Positions 16,806-27,152 of a stretch of DNA of 64,000 nt are shown one piece after another. The DNA comes from Zymobacter palmae (GTDB taxonomy: Bacteria > Pseudomonadota > Gammaproteobacteria > Pseudomonadales > Halomonadaceae). The notes beneath the pieces were generated by a model. The model did not search any database. It was not told the origin of the DNA and worked only from the letters and a program-made list of their open reading frames with translations. The position numbers and the translations under genes are program-made. Where the stretch lies: NCBI RefSeq assembly GCF_003610015.1, contig NZ_AP018933.1:1426001-1490000 (forward strand), in the 5' to 3' direction. Numbering within the stretch: the stretch's first letter is position 1; each line of letters opens with the position of its first letter.

Positions 16806-17809
16806 ATGCGACGGGCCAGCACGATCAACACGGGGGCACCCAGCACAGCCGTCAGAATCGACACCCGTACTTCACCACTGAACAGCACACGCCCTGCAAT
16901 GTCGGCGCACAGCAGCAGTAGTGGGGTTATCAGCAGAGCCCAGTACAGCTGCCAGCGCGCGGAGCCGGACGAGAGTCGGGCAGCCAGATGCGGGGCCATC
17001 AAGCCTAGAAAAGCGATGGGGCCTACCGCGGCAACGGCGCTGCCACACAGCAACGCGATGGCCACGATGCCCAGCGCGTGAGTGATGTGAGTGCGGCTGC
17101 CCAGCGATGCGGCCAGCTGATCCCCCAGCGCCAGCGCTTCCAACCCTCGTCCTATCAGCAGCACGATCATCAGACCTAAGCCCATCGGTAGCGCGGCCGC
17201 CTTGAGGGCCGTCATGCCGTGAATGTCCAATGAACCCGTGCGCCAGAAGCGCATTTGATCAAACGTCGTGGGGTCGAGCAGTGCAATACCTGACGACAGT
17301 CCCTCCAGAGCCGCCCCCATGGCAACCCCGATCAGTGTCAGTCGAATTGGATCCACGTGCCCACGCCCCGTCAGCGCACCCAATACCATCAGAACCAAGC
17401 TGGACAGCAGTGCACCACAGAAGGCGGCACCAACCAGCCACGGCATCGCGGTTTGCCCACTGAGGGCAACGCACAGCACGACGGCCAGGCTGGCACCGGC
17501 ATTAACGCCAAGCACGCCGGGGTCGGCTAATGGATTGCGGGTCAGTTGCTGCATCAGGCAACCCGATAGCCCCAAGGCCGCGCCCACCATGACCCCCATC
17601 AGCGTACGTGGTAAGCGAGCCTGTTCGATGATGACACAGTCAGCCTGCCGAGATGCCGAACAGTCAGACGTCAGTGCCTGCCAGACCGTGGTGGGGGCGA
17701 TACTGCGTGCGCCGACCATCAGGCTGACGGCTATGACAACAAGCAGCAGTAATGCGCACAGCCACCACAGCGTCTGACGCTGAGCGGGCGAGGGGAACGA
17801 TGTGCTCAT
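16784..17809 (-). CDS. fepD: FepD, ferric-siderophore ABC permease
   Basis: A 341-residue FecCD-family permease. Diagnostic segments are ARLPRTLMGVMVGAALGLSG, MQQLTRNPLADPGVLGVNAGAS and VGPIAFLGLMAPHLAARL. It overlaps the end of fepB (ATGA-type) and the start of fepG, so translation of the four transport genes is coupled. It pairs with FepG in the inner membrane. Confidence 0.92.
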   Translation of the reverse strand: MSTSFPSPAQRQTLWWLCALLLLVVIAVSLMVGARSIAPTTVWQALTSDCSASRQADCVIIEQARLPRTLMGVMVGAALGLSGCLMQQLTRNPLADPGVLGVNAGASLAVVLCVALSGQTAMPWLVGAAFCGALLSSLVLMVLGALTGRGHVDPIRLTLIGVAMGAALEGLSSGIALLDPTTFDQMRFWRTGSLDIHGMTALKAAALPMGLGLMIVLLIGRGLEALALGDQLAASLGSRTHITHALGIVAIALLCGSAVAAVGPIAFLGLMAPHLAARLSSGSARWQLYWALLITPLLLLCADIAGRVLFSGEVRVSILTAVLGAPVLIVLARRMWRGTAR

Positions 17810-18822
17810 GAGGATGCAGATGCCGGTGAGCCAAACAGCGTCGACAGGCGTTCAAGCAGCCGCATGGCGCTGTAGTAGTCCAGACGAAAGGTATCGGTTC
17901 CCAAGGCAAAGACGCGTCCTTGCTGCGCGGCAAGCGTATCTTTTAGGAAAGGGTGCTGGCGTACGGTCTGCGCGGTGTCGTCGTTGGCGGCGAAGATCAG
18001 CCACGTTTTGCCTGTCAGCGCATCGGCCAATCGCTCACCCCCAACGGGAAGAATGTCATGGCGTTTACCCATCTGATGGAAGTCCGCCAGCTCCGGTGGC
18101 ACCTTCGCTAAGGTCATGCCCAGCGCTTCCAGCAGGCGTCCCTGAGCAGATTCGCTCGTCCACAGATTGGCACTGTTCTGCTGACCCTGAGGCCATGTGA
18201 ATGCCGATACCGGCTGCGGTGGCAGTTGGAGGTGGGCACGCGTTTTTTTCAGCGCGGCATCGAATTCGGCGATACGCGCATTGGCCTCAGCGTCATGGCC
18301 GGTCGCGCGTCCCAACAGACGGGTAATATCCTGCCACGCAGCATGGTCATAATTGATCACCAGCGTGGGGGCAATCTGGGACAACTGGCTTTTAAGTTTG
18401 AGTGCCGAATCGGCACCACTTGCCGACACCACGATAAGATCTGGGGCCTGCATTGCGATCGCTTCCAGATCCGGCGTGCCGATATACAGACGCTGAAGGT
18501 GTCGCTGTTTGGCCTGATCACTCCACTGAAGTAGGAACCCTTGATCGTCGGCAATGCGTGAACGAGGAGCGGTTGCGCCGCTGGCAATGACCGGGGCATC
18601 GATGGCCAACAGGCTGCCGGTCAGCGTCACGCTGGTCGATACGATCCGAGTCGGCGGGGCGGAAAGCGTCACCCCCTCGCCATCGTCCTGAATTTGACGC
18701 GGCCAGCCCTCGGCCGCATGGGCGGGAGCAACGCACAGCAGCATCAGAAGTGGCCCCATCAGTCGTCCCGCAGTATGGAACAGACGGCGTGCAGAGAAAC
18801 CAGAGAAGGGCGGTCGAGTCAT
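17806..18822 (-). CDS. fepB: FepB, periplasmic ferric-siderophore binding protein
   Basis: A 338-residue binding protein. The signal peptide has a hydrophobic core ending around APAHAAEG (about residues 35-38). The mature part is strikingly like enterobacterial FepB: IVSTSVTLTGSLLAIDAPVI, ADDQGFLLQWS, LQRLYIGTPDLEAIA, DSALKLKSQLSQIAPTLVINYD and TFRLDYYSAM. FepB hands ferric enterobactin and similar catecholates to FepDG. It is the first gene of the operon, with a Fur box about 115 bases upstream. Confidence 0.93.
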   Translation of the reverse strand: MTRPPFSGFSARRLFHTAGRLMGPLLMLLCVAPAHAAEGWPRQIQDDGEGVTLSAPPTRIVSTSVTLTGSLLAIDAPVIASGATAPRSRIADDQGFLLQWSDQAKQRHLQRLYIGTPDLEAIAMQAPDLIVVSASGADSALKLKSQLSQIAPTLVINYDHAAWQDITRLLGRATGHDAEANARIAEFDAALKKTRAHLQLPPQPVSAFTWPQGQQNSANLWTSESAQGRLLEALGMTLAKVPPELADFHQMGKRHDILPVGGERLADALTGKTWLIFAANDDTAQTVRQHPFLKDTLAAQQGRVFALGTDTFRLDYYSAMRLLERLSTLFGSPASASS

Positions 18823-18937
18823 AGCAGCGTCCTTACACGAGAGTGCGCATGGATCAGTGGTAGGCCATCAGGCGCGCGCAGGCGGCACTGAGGCTGCAGC
18901 AGGAAGGCTTTGTTGAGATTCCCTCTTGCATCATGCA

Positions 18938-18956
18938 AGTGATGATAATCATTATC
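18938..18956. promoter_or_regulatory. Fur box upstream of fepBDGC
   Basis: The 19 bases agree with the Fur consensus (GATAATGATAATCATTATC) at 16 of 19 positions, centred on GATAATCATTATC. It lies in the 345-base region between the divergent fepB and entC starts, nearer fepB. Confidence 0.85.
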
Positions 18957-19052
18957 ATTACGTTATGCACCCTATGATACGTGAACCCTAGCAAAAAAGA
19001 CTAATATGGTCCTGTATTGACTTTTGGTCGCACTCTCCGTTAGCGTAGTGTT

Positions 19053-19071
19053 ATAAATGATAACCATTCTC
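19053..19071. promoter_or_regulatory. Second Fur box, upstream of entC
   Basis: These 19 bases match the Fur consensus at 14 of 19 positions (core AATGATAACCATT). With the first box it suggests that iron controls both divergent operons, each with its own site. Confidence 0.75.
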
Positions 19072-19167
19072 ATAAGGAAGCCTGTGCAATACCCGTTATT
19101 CATCGGGACTTGCCAGCGTGAGAACGGTGTTTTCATGCACTCAACCTACCGCGCAGGAGGGCGAACC

Positions 19168-20424
19168 ATGCGGCCTTCATATCAGGAAGACGCAGCGGCC
19201 AAGCCGGGCTTTGGGCACGCACATCACGATGGCTTCTTGCTGTCCTCACCGTATCGCAGTTTCAGAACGGAAGGCTGTCAGGAGGTGATCACCCACGCCG
19301 CGCTTGGCGGTGAGCGTTCAGACAGCGCCTTCCAGAAGCAGGTTCGTCAGGCTTTCGCGCGAGCGCGAAAAGCCGGCATCGCCCATCCAATACTGGTCGG
19401 CGCTATCCCCTTCGATACGCGACAGCCGTCCATGCTGTTCATTCCGCGTCGCCACACCGAGATCGATCGCTCGCATTGGCTGACCGAGGCGCATCGCGCC
19501 TCTCGCACAGGAAGTGCCCCCTCGGTGCTATCGGTCAAGGCACGTGCTGATGAGTACGGCTATCAAAGCGCGGTAGCACAGGCCGTTCGTGACATGCGGG
19601 AAGGGAAGCTCGACAAGGTTGTGCTAGGGCGTCAGCTGTTGCTGGATACGGCGCAGCGTCCCGATGCCCAGCGGTTGCTGGCACGTCTGATGGCCCAGAA
19701 CCCCGATAGCTATCATTTCAGTGTGCCGCTGCCGCAGGGCACACTGCTGGGGGCATCTCCTGAGCTGTTGTTGCGCAAGCAAGGGCATCAGTTGTGGTCG
19801 ACGCCACTGGCGGGCACGGCTCGGCGCAGTGACGATGCCACAGAAGATCGCTTGCAGGCGCAGGCACTACAGCATTCGCTCAAGGACCTTCATGAACATC
19901 GGGTCGTTACGCAGGCCATTCGCCAGCGGCTAAGCCCTGTGACGCACCAGCTTCACATTCCCGAACACCCAGAGGTGATGCCGACGACGCGTCTGTGGCA
20001 CTTGGGGTCGTCCATCCGCGCAGAAGTGAAAGCGGCCGATGAAGATGCCCTGACACTGGCCTGTCGACTGCACCCGACGCCGGCACTGCGTGGCTTCCCT
20101 GAAACTGAGGCCGCAGAGCGGATTGCTCGGCTCGAACCAGAGGATCGCGGGCCGTTTGGCGGCATTGTAGGCTGGTGTGACGATCAGGGTAACGGCGAGT
20201 GGATCGTGGCCATTCGCTGTGGCGTCGTGGGCGAGCGCGGCATCCGGCTGTTCGCCGGTGCCGGTATCGTCGCTGATTCCGACCCTGCTTCCGAGTGGCA
20301 CGAAACTGCCAACAAGCTGGGCACCATGCTCGAAGCCTTCGGCCTCGACAGTGACCGCCTAATGTCGGTGGCTACCGCTTCTTATCCCTCTTCTTCTGTC
20401 TGCCAAGAGCATCACGCATCATGA
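19168..20424 (+). CDS. entC: EntC/DhbC-type isochorismate synthase
   Basis: A 418-residue chorismate-binding enzyme that converts chorismate to isochorismate, the first committed step to 2,3-dihydroxybenzoate. I start at ATG 19168 because AGGAGG lies seven bases upstream; an earlier frame from 19057 would overlap the Fur box. Family signatures: [59 protein letters not shown] and the final [14 protein letters not shown]. It is the first gene of entCEBA and overlaps entE by ATGA. Confidence 0.92.
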   Translation: MRPSYQEDAAAKPGFGHAHHDGFLLSSPYRSFRTEGCQEVITHAALGGERSDSAFQKQVRQAFARARKAGIAHPILVGAIPFDTRQPSMLFIPRRHTEIDRSHWLTEAHRASRTGSAPSVLSVKARADEYGYQSAVAQAVRDMREGKLDKVVLGRQLLLDTAQRPDAQRLLARLMAQNPDSYHFSVPLPQGTLLGASPELLLRKQGHQLWSTPLAGTARRSDDATEDRLQAQALQHSLKDLHEHRVVTQAIRQRLSPVTHQLHIPEHPEVMPTTRLWHLGSSIRAEVKAADEDALTLACRLHPTPALRGFPETEAAERIARLEPEDRGPFGGIVGWCDDQGNGEWIVAIRCGVVGERGIRLFAGAGIVADSDPASEWHETANKLGTMLEAFGLDSDRLMSVATASYPSSSVCQEHHAS

Positions 20425-22070
20425 CCATTCCGTTTATTCATTGGCCTGATGATCTGGCCAACCGTTACCGAGAGCGTGGCTACTGGATCGACCGCCCGCT
20501 GACCGATATTGTGACCCAGCATGCCGACAGCGACGCCTGTGCCGTGGTCTGCGACGAGCGCCAGCTCTCCTATCGCGAGCTCAACCAGCGTATTGATACT
20601 TTGGCAAGCTCGCTGCTGCGACTGGGCATTCAGCCGGGACAGACGGCTCTGGTACAGCTGGGCAATGTCGCTGAGTTCTACATTACCTTCTTCGCGCTGC
20701 TGAAATGCGGCATCGTGCCGGTCAACGCACTGTTCAGTCATCAGAAGACCGAACTGGCCGCGTATGCTGAGCTGATTGGTCCCTCACTGGTGATCGCCGA
20801 CCGTGCCCATCGGCTGTTTGCGGATGACGACTACTGGCGCGCGCTGCGCGACGATTTCCCACATATCAATCGCGTCCTGCTGCGCGGTGAGTCCTCAACG
20901 CGTACGGCGGGCATTGCCCCCATTTCGCTGGACGCTGCTATTGATGGTTCCCTAGAAGGGCTGGTGTCTCGAGAGGTAACGCCTGCGCCCACTCCGGCGG
21001 GTGAGGTGGCGTTTTTCCAGCTGTCCGGTGGCAGCACGGGCACCCCTAAGCTGATTCCGCGCACGCATAACGATTACGACTACAGCATTCGCCGCAGCGT
21101 CGAGCTGTGCGGTGTCTCGGCGGCGACGCGTTTTCTGTGTGCACTGCCCGCCGCACATAATTACCCCCTCAGTTCGCCGGGCGCGCTGGGTATCTTCCAT
21201 GCGGGTGGCTGCGTGGTGTTAGCAGACGACCCCGCACCGCAGCGCTGTTTCCCGCTGATCGAACGCCATCAGGTCACGATGGTGGCCTTGGTGCCGCCTG
21301 CGGTGACGCTGTGGGAACAGTCGCTGACGGTTGAGAACCGCCCGCAGCTGGACAGTCTCGAACTGATGCAAATTGGCGGTGCGCGTTTGGCGGTATCGCT
21401 TGCCGAGCGCGTGCCGACCTGCTTTGGCTGCCAGCTTCAGCAGGTGTTCGGTATGGCCGAAGGGCTGGTTAACTACACCCGTCTGGACGATGACGACTGG
21501 CACCGCACCCACACCCAAGGGTATCCGATGTGTCCCGACGATGAAGTGTTCGTCGTCGATACCGATGGTCAGCCTTTGCCAGCAGGAACGCCGGGGCATC
21601 TGATCGTGCGTGGCCCTTATACGTTCCGTGGCTATTACCGCGCGCCCATACACAACGAGTTCGCCTTTACCGACGAGGGGTTCTATGTGTCGGGCGATAT
21701 CGTCGAAATGACGGAAGATGGCTACCTGAAAGTGGTTGGGCGTGAGAAGGACCAGATCAATCGCGGCGGTGAAAAGATCGCAGCCGAAGAGATCGAGAAC
21801 CTGCTGCTGCGCCACGATGACATTATCGAGGTCGCATTCGTATCAGTACCGGATGATGTGATGGGCGAAAAGAGCTGTGCCGTAGTTGTCGCGCGGACGC
21901 CGCTCAAGGCCGCCCCCTTGCGTCGCTGGCTGCGAGAGCTGGGTGTTGCCGACTATAAAGTGCCCGATCGCTTCCAGTTCGTCGATGCTCTTCCGCAGAC
22001 TGCCGTTGGCAAAATCGACAAGCGTGCTTTGCGAGAAACGCTGCACGCTGGCTTGGCATCAGGTACATAG
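20421..22070 (+). CDS. entE: EntE, 2,3-dihydroxybenzoate-AMP ligase
   Basis: A 549-residue adenylating enzyme (E. coli EntE has 536). It activates 2,3-dihydroxybenzoate with ATP and loads it onto the aryl carrier domain of EntB. Evidence: the phosphate loop [15 protein letters not shown], the aryl-acid pocket region [61 protein letters not shown], and the catalytic lysine region [13 protein letters not shown] near the end. It starts within the entC stop (ATGA). A 139-base gap to entB holds no gene. Confidence 0.94.
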   Translation: MTIPFIHWPDDLANRYRERGYWIDRPLTDIVTQHADSDACAVVCDERQLSYRELNQRIDTLASSLLRLGIQPGQTALVQLGNVAEFYITFFALLKCGIVPVNALFSHQKTELAAYAELIGPSLVIADRAHRLFADDDYWRALRDDFPHINRVLLRGESSTRTAGIAPISLDAAIDGSLEGLVSREVTPAPTPAGEVAFFQLSGGSTGTPKLIPRTHNDYDYSIRRSVELCGVSAATRFLCALPAAHNYPLSSPGALGIFHAGGCVVLADDPAPQRCFPLIERHQVTMVALVPPAVTLWEQSLTVENRPQLDSLELMQIGGARLAVSLAERVPTCFGCQLQQVFGMAEGLVNYTRLDDDDWHRTHTQGYPMCPDDEVFVVDTDGQPLPAGTPGHLIVRGPYTFRGYYRAPIHNEFAFTDEGFYVSGDIVEMTEDGYLKVVGREKDQINRGGEKIAAEEIENLLLRHDDIIEVAFVSVPDDVMGEKSCAVVVARTPLKAAPLRRWLRELGVADYKVPDRFQFVDALPQTAVGKIDKRALRETLHAGLASGT

Positions 22071-22209
22071 GCTCGGGCGCCTGGCGCGTATGCGCTGAGG
22101 CTTAGGGTGCGCAGTGTCAGCCGCACCGACAGATGTTTATAGACAGAGCCAAAAATTGTTCGATAGCGGGGGGGGCAAAGACCTCCGTCCATGCAAGGAG
22201 CGCTGATTC

Positions 22210-23091
22210 ATGAGTATTCCCCGTATCGCCGACTATTCGCTGCCGACGAGCGCCGAACTCCCGACTAATAAGGTTGACTGGACGTTTGACCCCGCCCGCG
22301 CCGTGCTGCTGATCCATGATATGCAGGAGTATTTCCTCGATTTCTGGGCCGCGGATAGCATGCTGATCCAGCGGGTCGTCGACAACCTGAAGGCGCTGCG
22401 CCAGTTCTGTCATCGTTCAGGCATTCCGGTGTTCTATACCGCACAGCCTGTCGATCAGAAACCCGAAGATCGTCGCTTGCTCAACGATATGTGGGGCGCT
22501 GGCCTGAATGATCATCCTGAGCGTGCGGCCATCGTAGATGCATTGGCACCGACCCTTCAGGACACGGTACTGACCAAATGGCGCTATAGCGCTTTCCAGC
22601 GTTCGTTACTGGAAGTCGATATGAAGTCGATGGGGCGCGATCAGCTGATCATCGGCGGCGTGTATGCCCATATTGGCTGCATGATGACGGCCTGTGATGC
22701 TTTCATGCGCGATATTCAGCCCTTCTTCGTTTCCGATGCGCTGGCCGATTTCTCGCGTGAAGACCATGACATGGCGCTGCGCTATGTCGCCGGTCGCTGC
22801 GGCAGCGTGACAACCACCCAGCGTATTGCTCCCGTTGTTGTTAGCTTCGCGCAGCTGCGCGCGCAGGTCGTGGCGTTGCTGGACGACGACGGTGATGACG
22901 TCGAAAACGATGACAACCTGATCGACTTTGGACTGGATTCCATTCGCATGATGAATCTGGCGGCACAGTGGAATCGTGGCGGACATGCCGTGGATTTCAC
23001 CCTGTTGGCACGGGAGCCTACGCTGGCCGCATGGTGGGCCTTGCTCTCTGCATCGGTGCACCGACATACCGACGAAGCCGCGCTGGCATAA
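22210..23091 (+). CDS. entB: EntB, isochorismatase and aryl carrier protein
   Basis: A 293-residue bifunctional protein (E. coli EntB has 285). The N-terminal domain (about 1-210) is an isochorismatase: MSIPRIADYSLPT, VLLIHDMQEYFLDFW, DTVLTKWRYSAF and the GGVYAHIGCMMTACDAF active-site region. It makes 2,3-dihydro-2,3-dihydroxybenzoate and pyruvate. The C-terminal aryl carrier domain has FGLDSIRMM, whose Ser receives phosphopantetheine. AAGGAG precedes ATG 22210. The intact carrier domain implies that a peptide synthetase exists elsewhere, since none is in the window. Confidence 0.94.
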   Translation: MSIPRIADYSLPTSAELPTNKVDWTFDPARAVLLIHDMQEYFLDFWAADSMLIQRVVDNLKALRQFCHRSGIPVFYTAQPVDQKPEDRRLLNDMWGAGLNDHPERAAIVDALAPTLQDTVLTKWRYSAFQRSLLEVDMKSMGRDQLIIGGVYAHIGCMMTACDAFMRDIQPFFVSDALADFSREDHDMALRYVAGRCGSVTTTQRIAPVVVSFAQLRAQVVALLDDDGDDVENDDNLIDFGLDSIRMMNLAAQWNRGGHAVDFTLLAREPTLAAWWALLSASVHRHTDEAALA

Positions 23092-23203
23092 GCACGTTTG
23101 TCATCGCCAGCATAAAAGAAAGGGAGCGCTCGGTAAGGGCGCTCCAATACGGTCAAGGTGAAGGACGGGCAACTGACCCCGTCCGGTCTGGGAGAGCAGG
23201 GGT

Positions 23204-23956
23204 ATGAGTCAGGCATTTAGCGATAACGTGGTATGGGTGACGGGGGCCGCACAAGGCATCGGGGCTGCCATCGCGCGCGCTTTCCGTGCACAGGGCGCGC
23301 ACGTGATTGGAATCGACAGAACCTTTGCAGAAGGTGCTGGGCATATCGATGTGGCCGTAGTGTTGGACGTCACCGATGCCGAGGCTGTGGCACGCCAGAG
23401 CGCTCAGCTACTACTGAGTGAAGGGCTGGATATTCTGGTCAATGCCGCCGGTGTTTTGCGCACCGGTACACTTGAGCAGCTGAGTGAAGACGACTGGCAG
23501 GCCTGCATCGACACCAATGCGGGCGGGGTCTATCGCATGTTTCACAATACGATGGGCCACTTTAAGGCACAGCGTAGTGGTGCCATCGTCACCGTCGGTT
23601 CGAATGCTGCCCATGCCCCGCGCATCGGCATGAGTGCCTATGGCGCATCCAAGGCGGCCCTGCGCAGCCTGTGTCTCAGCGCGGGCCTTGAGCTAGCGCC
23701 TTACGGTGTGCGTTGCAATCTGGTTTCACCGGGTTCGACGGATACCGCTATGCAGCGTTCGCTGTGGCATGGCCCCGAATCGGAACAACAGACCATCCGC
23801 GGGTTCCCAGACGACTTCAAGCTGGGCATTCCGCTGGGCAAAATTGCCCAACCGCAGGATATCGCGGACGCGGTTCTCTATCTTGCATCCCCGCATGCGG
23901 GGCATGTGACCCTACAGGATATCGTGATCGACGGTGGAGCCACTCTCGGCGCGTAA
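23204..23956 (+). CDS. entA: EntA, 2,3-dihydro-2,3-dihydroxybenzoate dehydrogenase
   Basis: A 250-residue short-chain dehydrogenase that oxidises the EntB product to 2,3-dihydroxybenzoate with NAD+. Visible features: the nucleotide-binding GAAQGIGAAIA (11-21), NAAGVLRTG, the catalytic Ser and YGASK (Tyr/Lys), and NLVSPGSTDTAMQRSLW, which is typical of EntA. The gene lies 112 bases after entB with its own ribosome site (GAGCAGGGG) and is followed by a strong terminator that ends the operon. Confidence 0.93.
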   Translation: MSQAFSDNVVWVTGAAQGIGAAIARAFRAQGAHVIGIDRTFAEGAGHIDVAVVLDVTDAEAVARQSAQLLLSEGLDILVNAAGVLRTGTLEQLSEDDWQACIDTNAGGVYRMFHNTMGHFKAQRSGAIVTVGSNAAHAPRIGMSAYGASKAALRSLCLSAGLELAPYGVRCNLVSPGSTDTAMQRSLWHGPESEQQTIRGFPDDFKLGIPLGKIAQPQDIADAVLYLASPHAGHVTLQDIVIDGGATLGA

Positions 23957-24051
23957 CCCCTGTCATGGCCTGCATCGCATCTTCTCCATGGCCGGAAATG
24001 TGCGATTGCAGCAGTCATGGTGCAGACAGATCGTCTGCCATGAAACGGAAC

Positions 24052-24090
24052 AAGGCCCTTGCCCCCGGGATGAGGCAAGGGCCTTTGTTC
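24052..24090 (+). terminator. Terminator of entCEBA
   Basis: AAGGCCCTTGCC (24052-24063) pairs perfectly with GGCAAGGGCCTT (24074-24085), ending in TTTG. It lies 95 bases after entA. The remaining 24091-24303 shows no gene; GT-TTCATCACG is repeated at about 24241 and 24299 without obvious meaning. Confidence 0.8.
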
Positions 24091-24303
24091 ACCCTAACGG
24101 TCCATTCTGCGCGCTAGTTGCCCTGAGCTTCTTTTTCCACGCGTCTTCCTTGCGCCTTTCAGTGGTGCATTCCCCGTGCGGCTCTTCCTTTCATTTCATA
24201 TGTGATATTTCGGTTTCTCTTCATTATTCGGCCGCATGAGTGTTCATCACGCCATATGGCCTCCAAGCCCCTTCACGTTGCCGCTGCACACACTGGGTAT
24301 TCA

Positions 24304-24978
24304 TCACGACCAGAGTGAATGCAGAATATGCAGGCTCAGCAGGGTGAAGATGATACCCGCGCCCATGTCGACCCAGCAGGCTTTTCGGTAGTACAGCGCA
24401 CGCGCTCTGGCGGTCGAAAACAGCAGGCTGACCGGCACGAACCACAGTGGCATGATCAGTGCCATCATAATGCCCACGCCCAGCATGTCATGCAGTGCAA
24501 GGTCCGGGCTCAGAAATGACGACAGCACGCTACTGAAGTAGATCATCGATTTGGGATTAGACAACTCGACCAGTACCGCTTTGCCCAGTGAACGCCACAG
24601 TGCTGGAGGGCGTTTCAGCGCACGGTCTTCCTTTAGCATGTCCGGTTCGTCTGCTACGCGCATGTCATCACGATGTGCACCGCGAATGCTGGCCCATGCG
24701 CTACGGATCATTGCTTGCGCCATCCACAGCAGATACAGACTGCCGGCCAGTGTCAGCAGCGTGTGCAGCAAAGGAATATGGCGGATCAGCACGATCAACC
24801 CTGCCAGCGCCAGCGTGATCCATACCATTACCCCCAGCGAAGCCCCTAGTGTCGCCATCAGTGCATTGTGCTTACCGTATTTAAAAGCAGTCTGGGTAAT
24901 GAAGAAGAACGACGGTCCGGGAATAGCCACTGCCATGAAATGCACAATGAACAGCGATATATAGGCAGAGAGCGACAT
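24304..24978 (-). CDS. LysE/RhtB-family amino-acid exporter
   Basis: A 224-residue membrane protein with about six hydrophobic segments. The N-terminal VAIPGPSFFFITQ is the LysE/RhtB family signature. NALMATLGASLGV and VLVELSNPKSMIYF are also typical. I start at ATG 24978, which has AAAGGT upstream; a longer frame to 25215 has no family character. Members export small amino acids such as homoserine and threonine. The substrate here is unknown, and no adjacent regulator hints at it. Confidence 0.85.
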   Translation of the reverse strand: MSLSAYISLFIVHFMAVAIPGPSFFFITQTAFKYGKHNALMATLGASLGVMVWITLALAGLIVLIRHIPLLHTLLTLAGSLYLLWMAQAMIRSAWASIRGAHRDDMRVADEPDMLKEDRALKRPPALWRSLGKAVLVELSNPKSMIYFSSVLSSFLSPDLALHDMLGVGIMMALIMPLWFVPVSLLFSTARARALYYRKACWVDMGAGIIFTLLSLHILHSLWS

Positions 24979-25238
24979 AACAGCATTACCTTTTGTCGGT
25001 AGAAAAGAGAACGTCACGCACGAGAGTATGGATAGTCTGGGGGCCTGCGAACGCGGTATGCTTAGGCCCCGTCTGCAGGGCGGAGTAATGTAACGTGCCG
25101 CTTGGCATGTGAAAAGGCTTTCTGGGTGTGGCGTGCCTTTTCGGTACCATGTGGGTCTAGCGGCCTGTGCGGCGATGATGCCTAGCGGTACATTGCGCCG
25201 CCCACGATCATTCACTTTCCTTAGGGTGTAGACGTCTT

Positions 25239-26408
25239 ATGACCCTCGCTTCCACCACCGCATTGACGCCGTTGACGTTCGAACTGCCGGAGCCGCGATC
25301 GACATCGGCCCTTTCCAGCCCGTCGGCCGTGCATATTCCGGCGCGCAACGACGCAGAAGCTGTCAGTCAGTGGCTGATGGAATACCGTGAGAGCCCACGC
25401 ACCTTCCGCCATTACCGCAAGGAAGCCGAGCGGCTGCTGCTTTGGCTGCGCGATCAGTCGCTGACGCTGGATCAGATGACCCGTGAACATCTGGACACGT
25501 TTGAACGGTTTCTTGCCGATCCCACCCCGCGTGAACGCTGGGTCGGCAGCGTTTCGCGACGCAGTGATCCCGCTTGGCGACCGTTCCGGGGGCCACTGTC
25601 GCCAGCCAGCCGTCGGCAGACGCTGGTGATCCTGCAGGGCTTGTTGAGCTGGCTGTTGGAAGCTGGCTGGGTATCGCATAACCCTTTCCGACTGATGCGC
25701 AACAAACGCCAGCGACTTGATAACCGTACCGCAACCGTCGAGCGCTACCTGGAACGCCCGCTGTGGAACTGGCTGTGGCAGTGGCTTCAACGCCCCTCGG
25801 CGGGGCAGATCCCTTCGGCGGATTACGCGCAGGCTCGGCGTCGCTTTGCGGTCGGTTTTGGCTACCTGCTGGCGCCACGCGTCAGCGAAATGGCACAGGC
25901 ACGCATGAACGACTTCATTGAGCGTGAAGGGCGTTGGTGGTGGCGTGTGGTAGGGAAAGGGCAGAAGGCAGCGCAGGTCCCCGTACCCCCTGCGATGCGA
26001 GCACTGCTTACCCAGTGGCGTCGCACGCTAGGACTGCCAGATATACCCGCTCTGCATGAAGAGACCCCCGTGCTGAGGGCGCTGAACGGACGCGATGGCA
26101 TCACCGATAATCAGCTGTATCGCCTGCTCAGGCAGACCTTTCAGCAGGCCGCTGCCGCGCTGGAAGCGGAAGAGGGTGATCCTCGCTATATCCAGCAACT
26201 GCGAATGGCAACGCCTCACTGGCTGCGCCACACGGCGCTCACCCATCAGGCCCAGTCTGGGGTCGAAATGCGCTATCTGGCGCAGACAGCACGTCACTCG
26301 CGGTTGGACACCACTGCGCGCTATCTGCATACCGAAGCAGAAGAGTGGCATGAACAGCTTTCTCACCACGGCCAAGGGTTGGTTCAGGACGACACTGCTC
26401 ACCAGTAG
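25239..26408 (+). CDS. Tyrosine recombinase, standalone (XerCD/integrase fold)
   Basis: A 389-residue site-specific recombinase. An N-terminal core-binding SAM-like domain (about 40-145) is followed by a catalytic domain with all expected residues: Arg214 in APRVSE, a lysine at 240/243 in GKGQK, His327 and Arg330 in PHWLRH, His353 in ARHSRL and Tyr362 in ARYLH. It therefore looks active. The domain is interrupted by longer loops than XerC/XerD. No att-like repeat, other phage gene or transposon gene is adjacent; it sits between a LysE exporter and sufE. Confidence 0.85.
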   Translation: MTLASTTALTPLTFELPEPRSTSALSSPSAVHIPARNDAEAVSQWLMEYRESPRTFRHYRKEAERLLLWLRDQSLTLDQMTREHLDTFERFLADPTPRERWVGSVSRRSDPAWRPFRGPLSPASRRQTLVILQGLLSWLLEAGWVSHNPFRLMRNKRQRLDNRTATVERYLERPLWNWLWQWLQRPSAGQIPSADYAQARRRFAVGFGYLLAPRVSEMAQARMNDFIEREGRWWWRVVGKGQKAAQVPVPPAMRALLTQWRRTLGLPDIPALHEETPVLRALNGRDGITDNQLYRLLRQTFQQAAAALEAEEGDPRYIQQLRMATPHWLRHTALTHQAQSGVEMRYLAQTARHSRLDTTARYLHTEAEEWHEQLSHHGQGLVQDDTAHQ

Positions 26409-26482
26409 CGTTATGATAAGGCGCTTCACATCACCGACTGGCTGCGGCCAGCGGTTACTTTCCTGATCAACCGAGGATGAAC

Positions 26483-26902
26483 ATGGCAACGGATACTCCC
26501 CAGCAGGCGCTTGATGAACTGATCGAAGAGTTTGGTTTCTTCGACAACTGGATGGACCGCTACCAGTACATCATCGACCTTGGCAAACAGTTGCCCGCCA
26601 TGCCGGATGAATGGAAAACAGCGGAGTATCGCATCGACGGTTGCCAGTCCAACGTCTGGATTTATGACGAACAACACGGTGATCACCTGCATTTCAGCGC
26701 TATGTCGGATGCCGCCATCGTTTCTGGTCTGATCGCCGTTGTCATGCGCATCTATAACGACCGCACTCCCCACGCTATCTTGGCCATGCCCAAAGACTGC
26801 CTGGATCAACTGGGTCTGAGCCAACACCTTTCACCCACGCGCAATAACGGCCTGCATGCCATGCTGGCCCATATCTATCTGACCGCCGCAAAACTGGCCT
26901 GA
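26483..26902 (+). CDS. sufE: SufE-family cysteine desulfurase activator
   Basis: A 139-residue SufE/CsdE protein, which accepts persulfide sulfur from a cysteine desulfurase. The acceptor is Cys54 in IDGCQSNVW. Other family segments are DWMDRYQYIIDLGKQLP-like (20-38) and GLSQHLSPTRNNGLHAM near the end. Two ATGs lie close together; I choose 26483 because GAGG (26473-26476) touches the earlier one (26477) but sits six bases before this one. No desulfurase gene is adjacent, so the partner (SufS or CsdA) is elsewhere. Confidence 0.92.
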   Translation: MATDTPQQALDELIEEFGFFDNWMDRYQYIIDLGKQLPAMPDEWKTAEYRIDGCQSNVWIYDEQHGDHLHFSAMSDAAIVSGLIAVVMRIYNDRTPHAILAMPKDCLDQLGLSQHLSPTRNNGLHAMLAHIYLTAAKLA

Positions 26903-27152
26903 TATCCGCGCCCTCGCTAGGGAAGAGAGTCTACCTGCCGTGCAGACCGGCTAGCGTGTCACGCCATATATAAGATGATAAAGGTCACTCCCTGATGTGT
27001 GGCACCGAAGGTATGCCGCGGAAGGGCGAGAAACCGAGGCCGGCCGGGTAGCGTAAGCGTTGCTGAAGGCCTGTCCGGTCATGGCAAACGCCCGCCACCG
27101 TTGTTTTGTTGTTGACCTTCTGACTCGCAATATTCGTTATGTGCCTTTTTTA

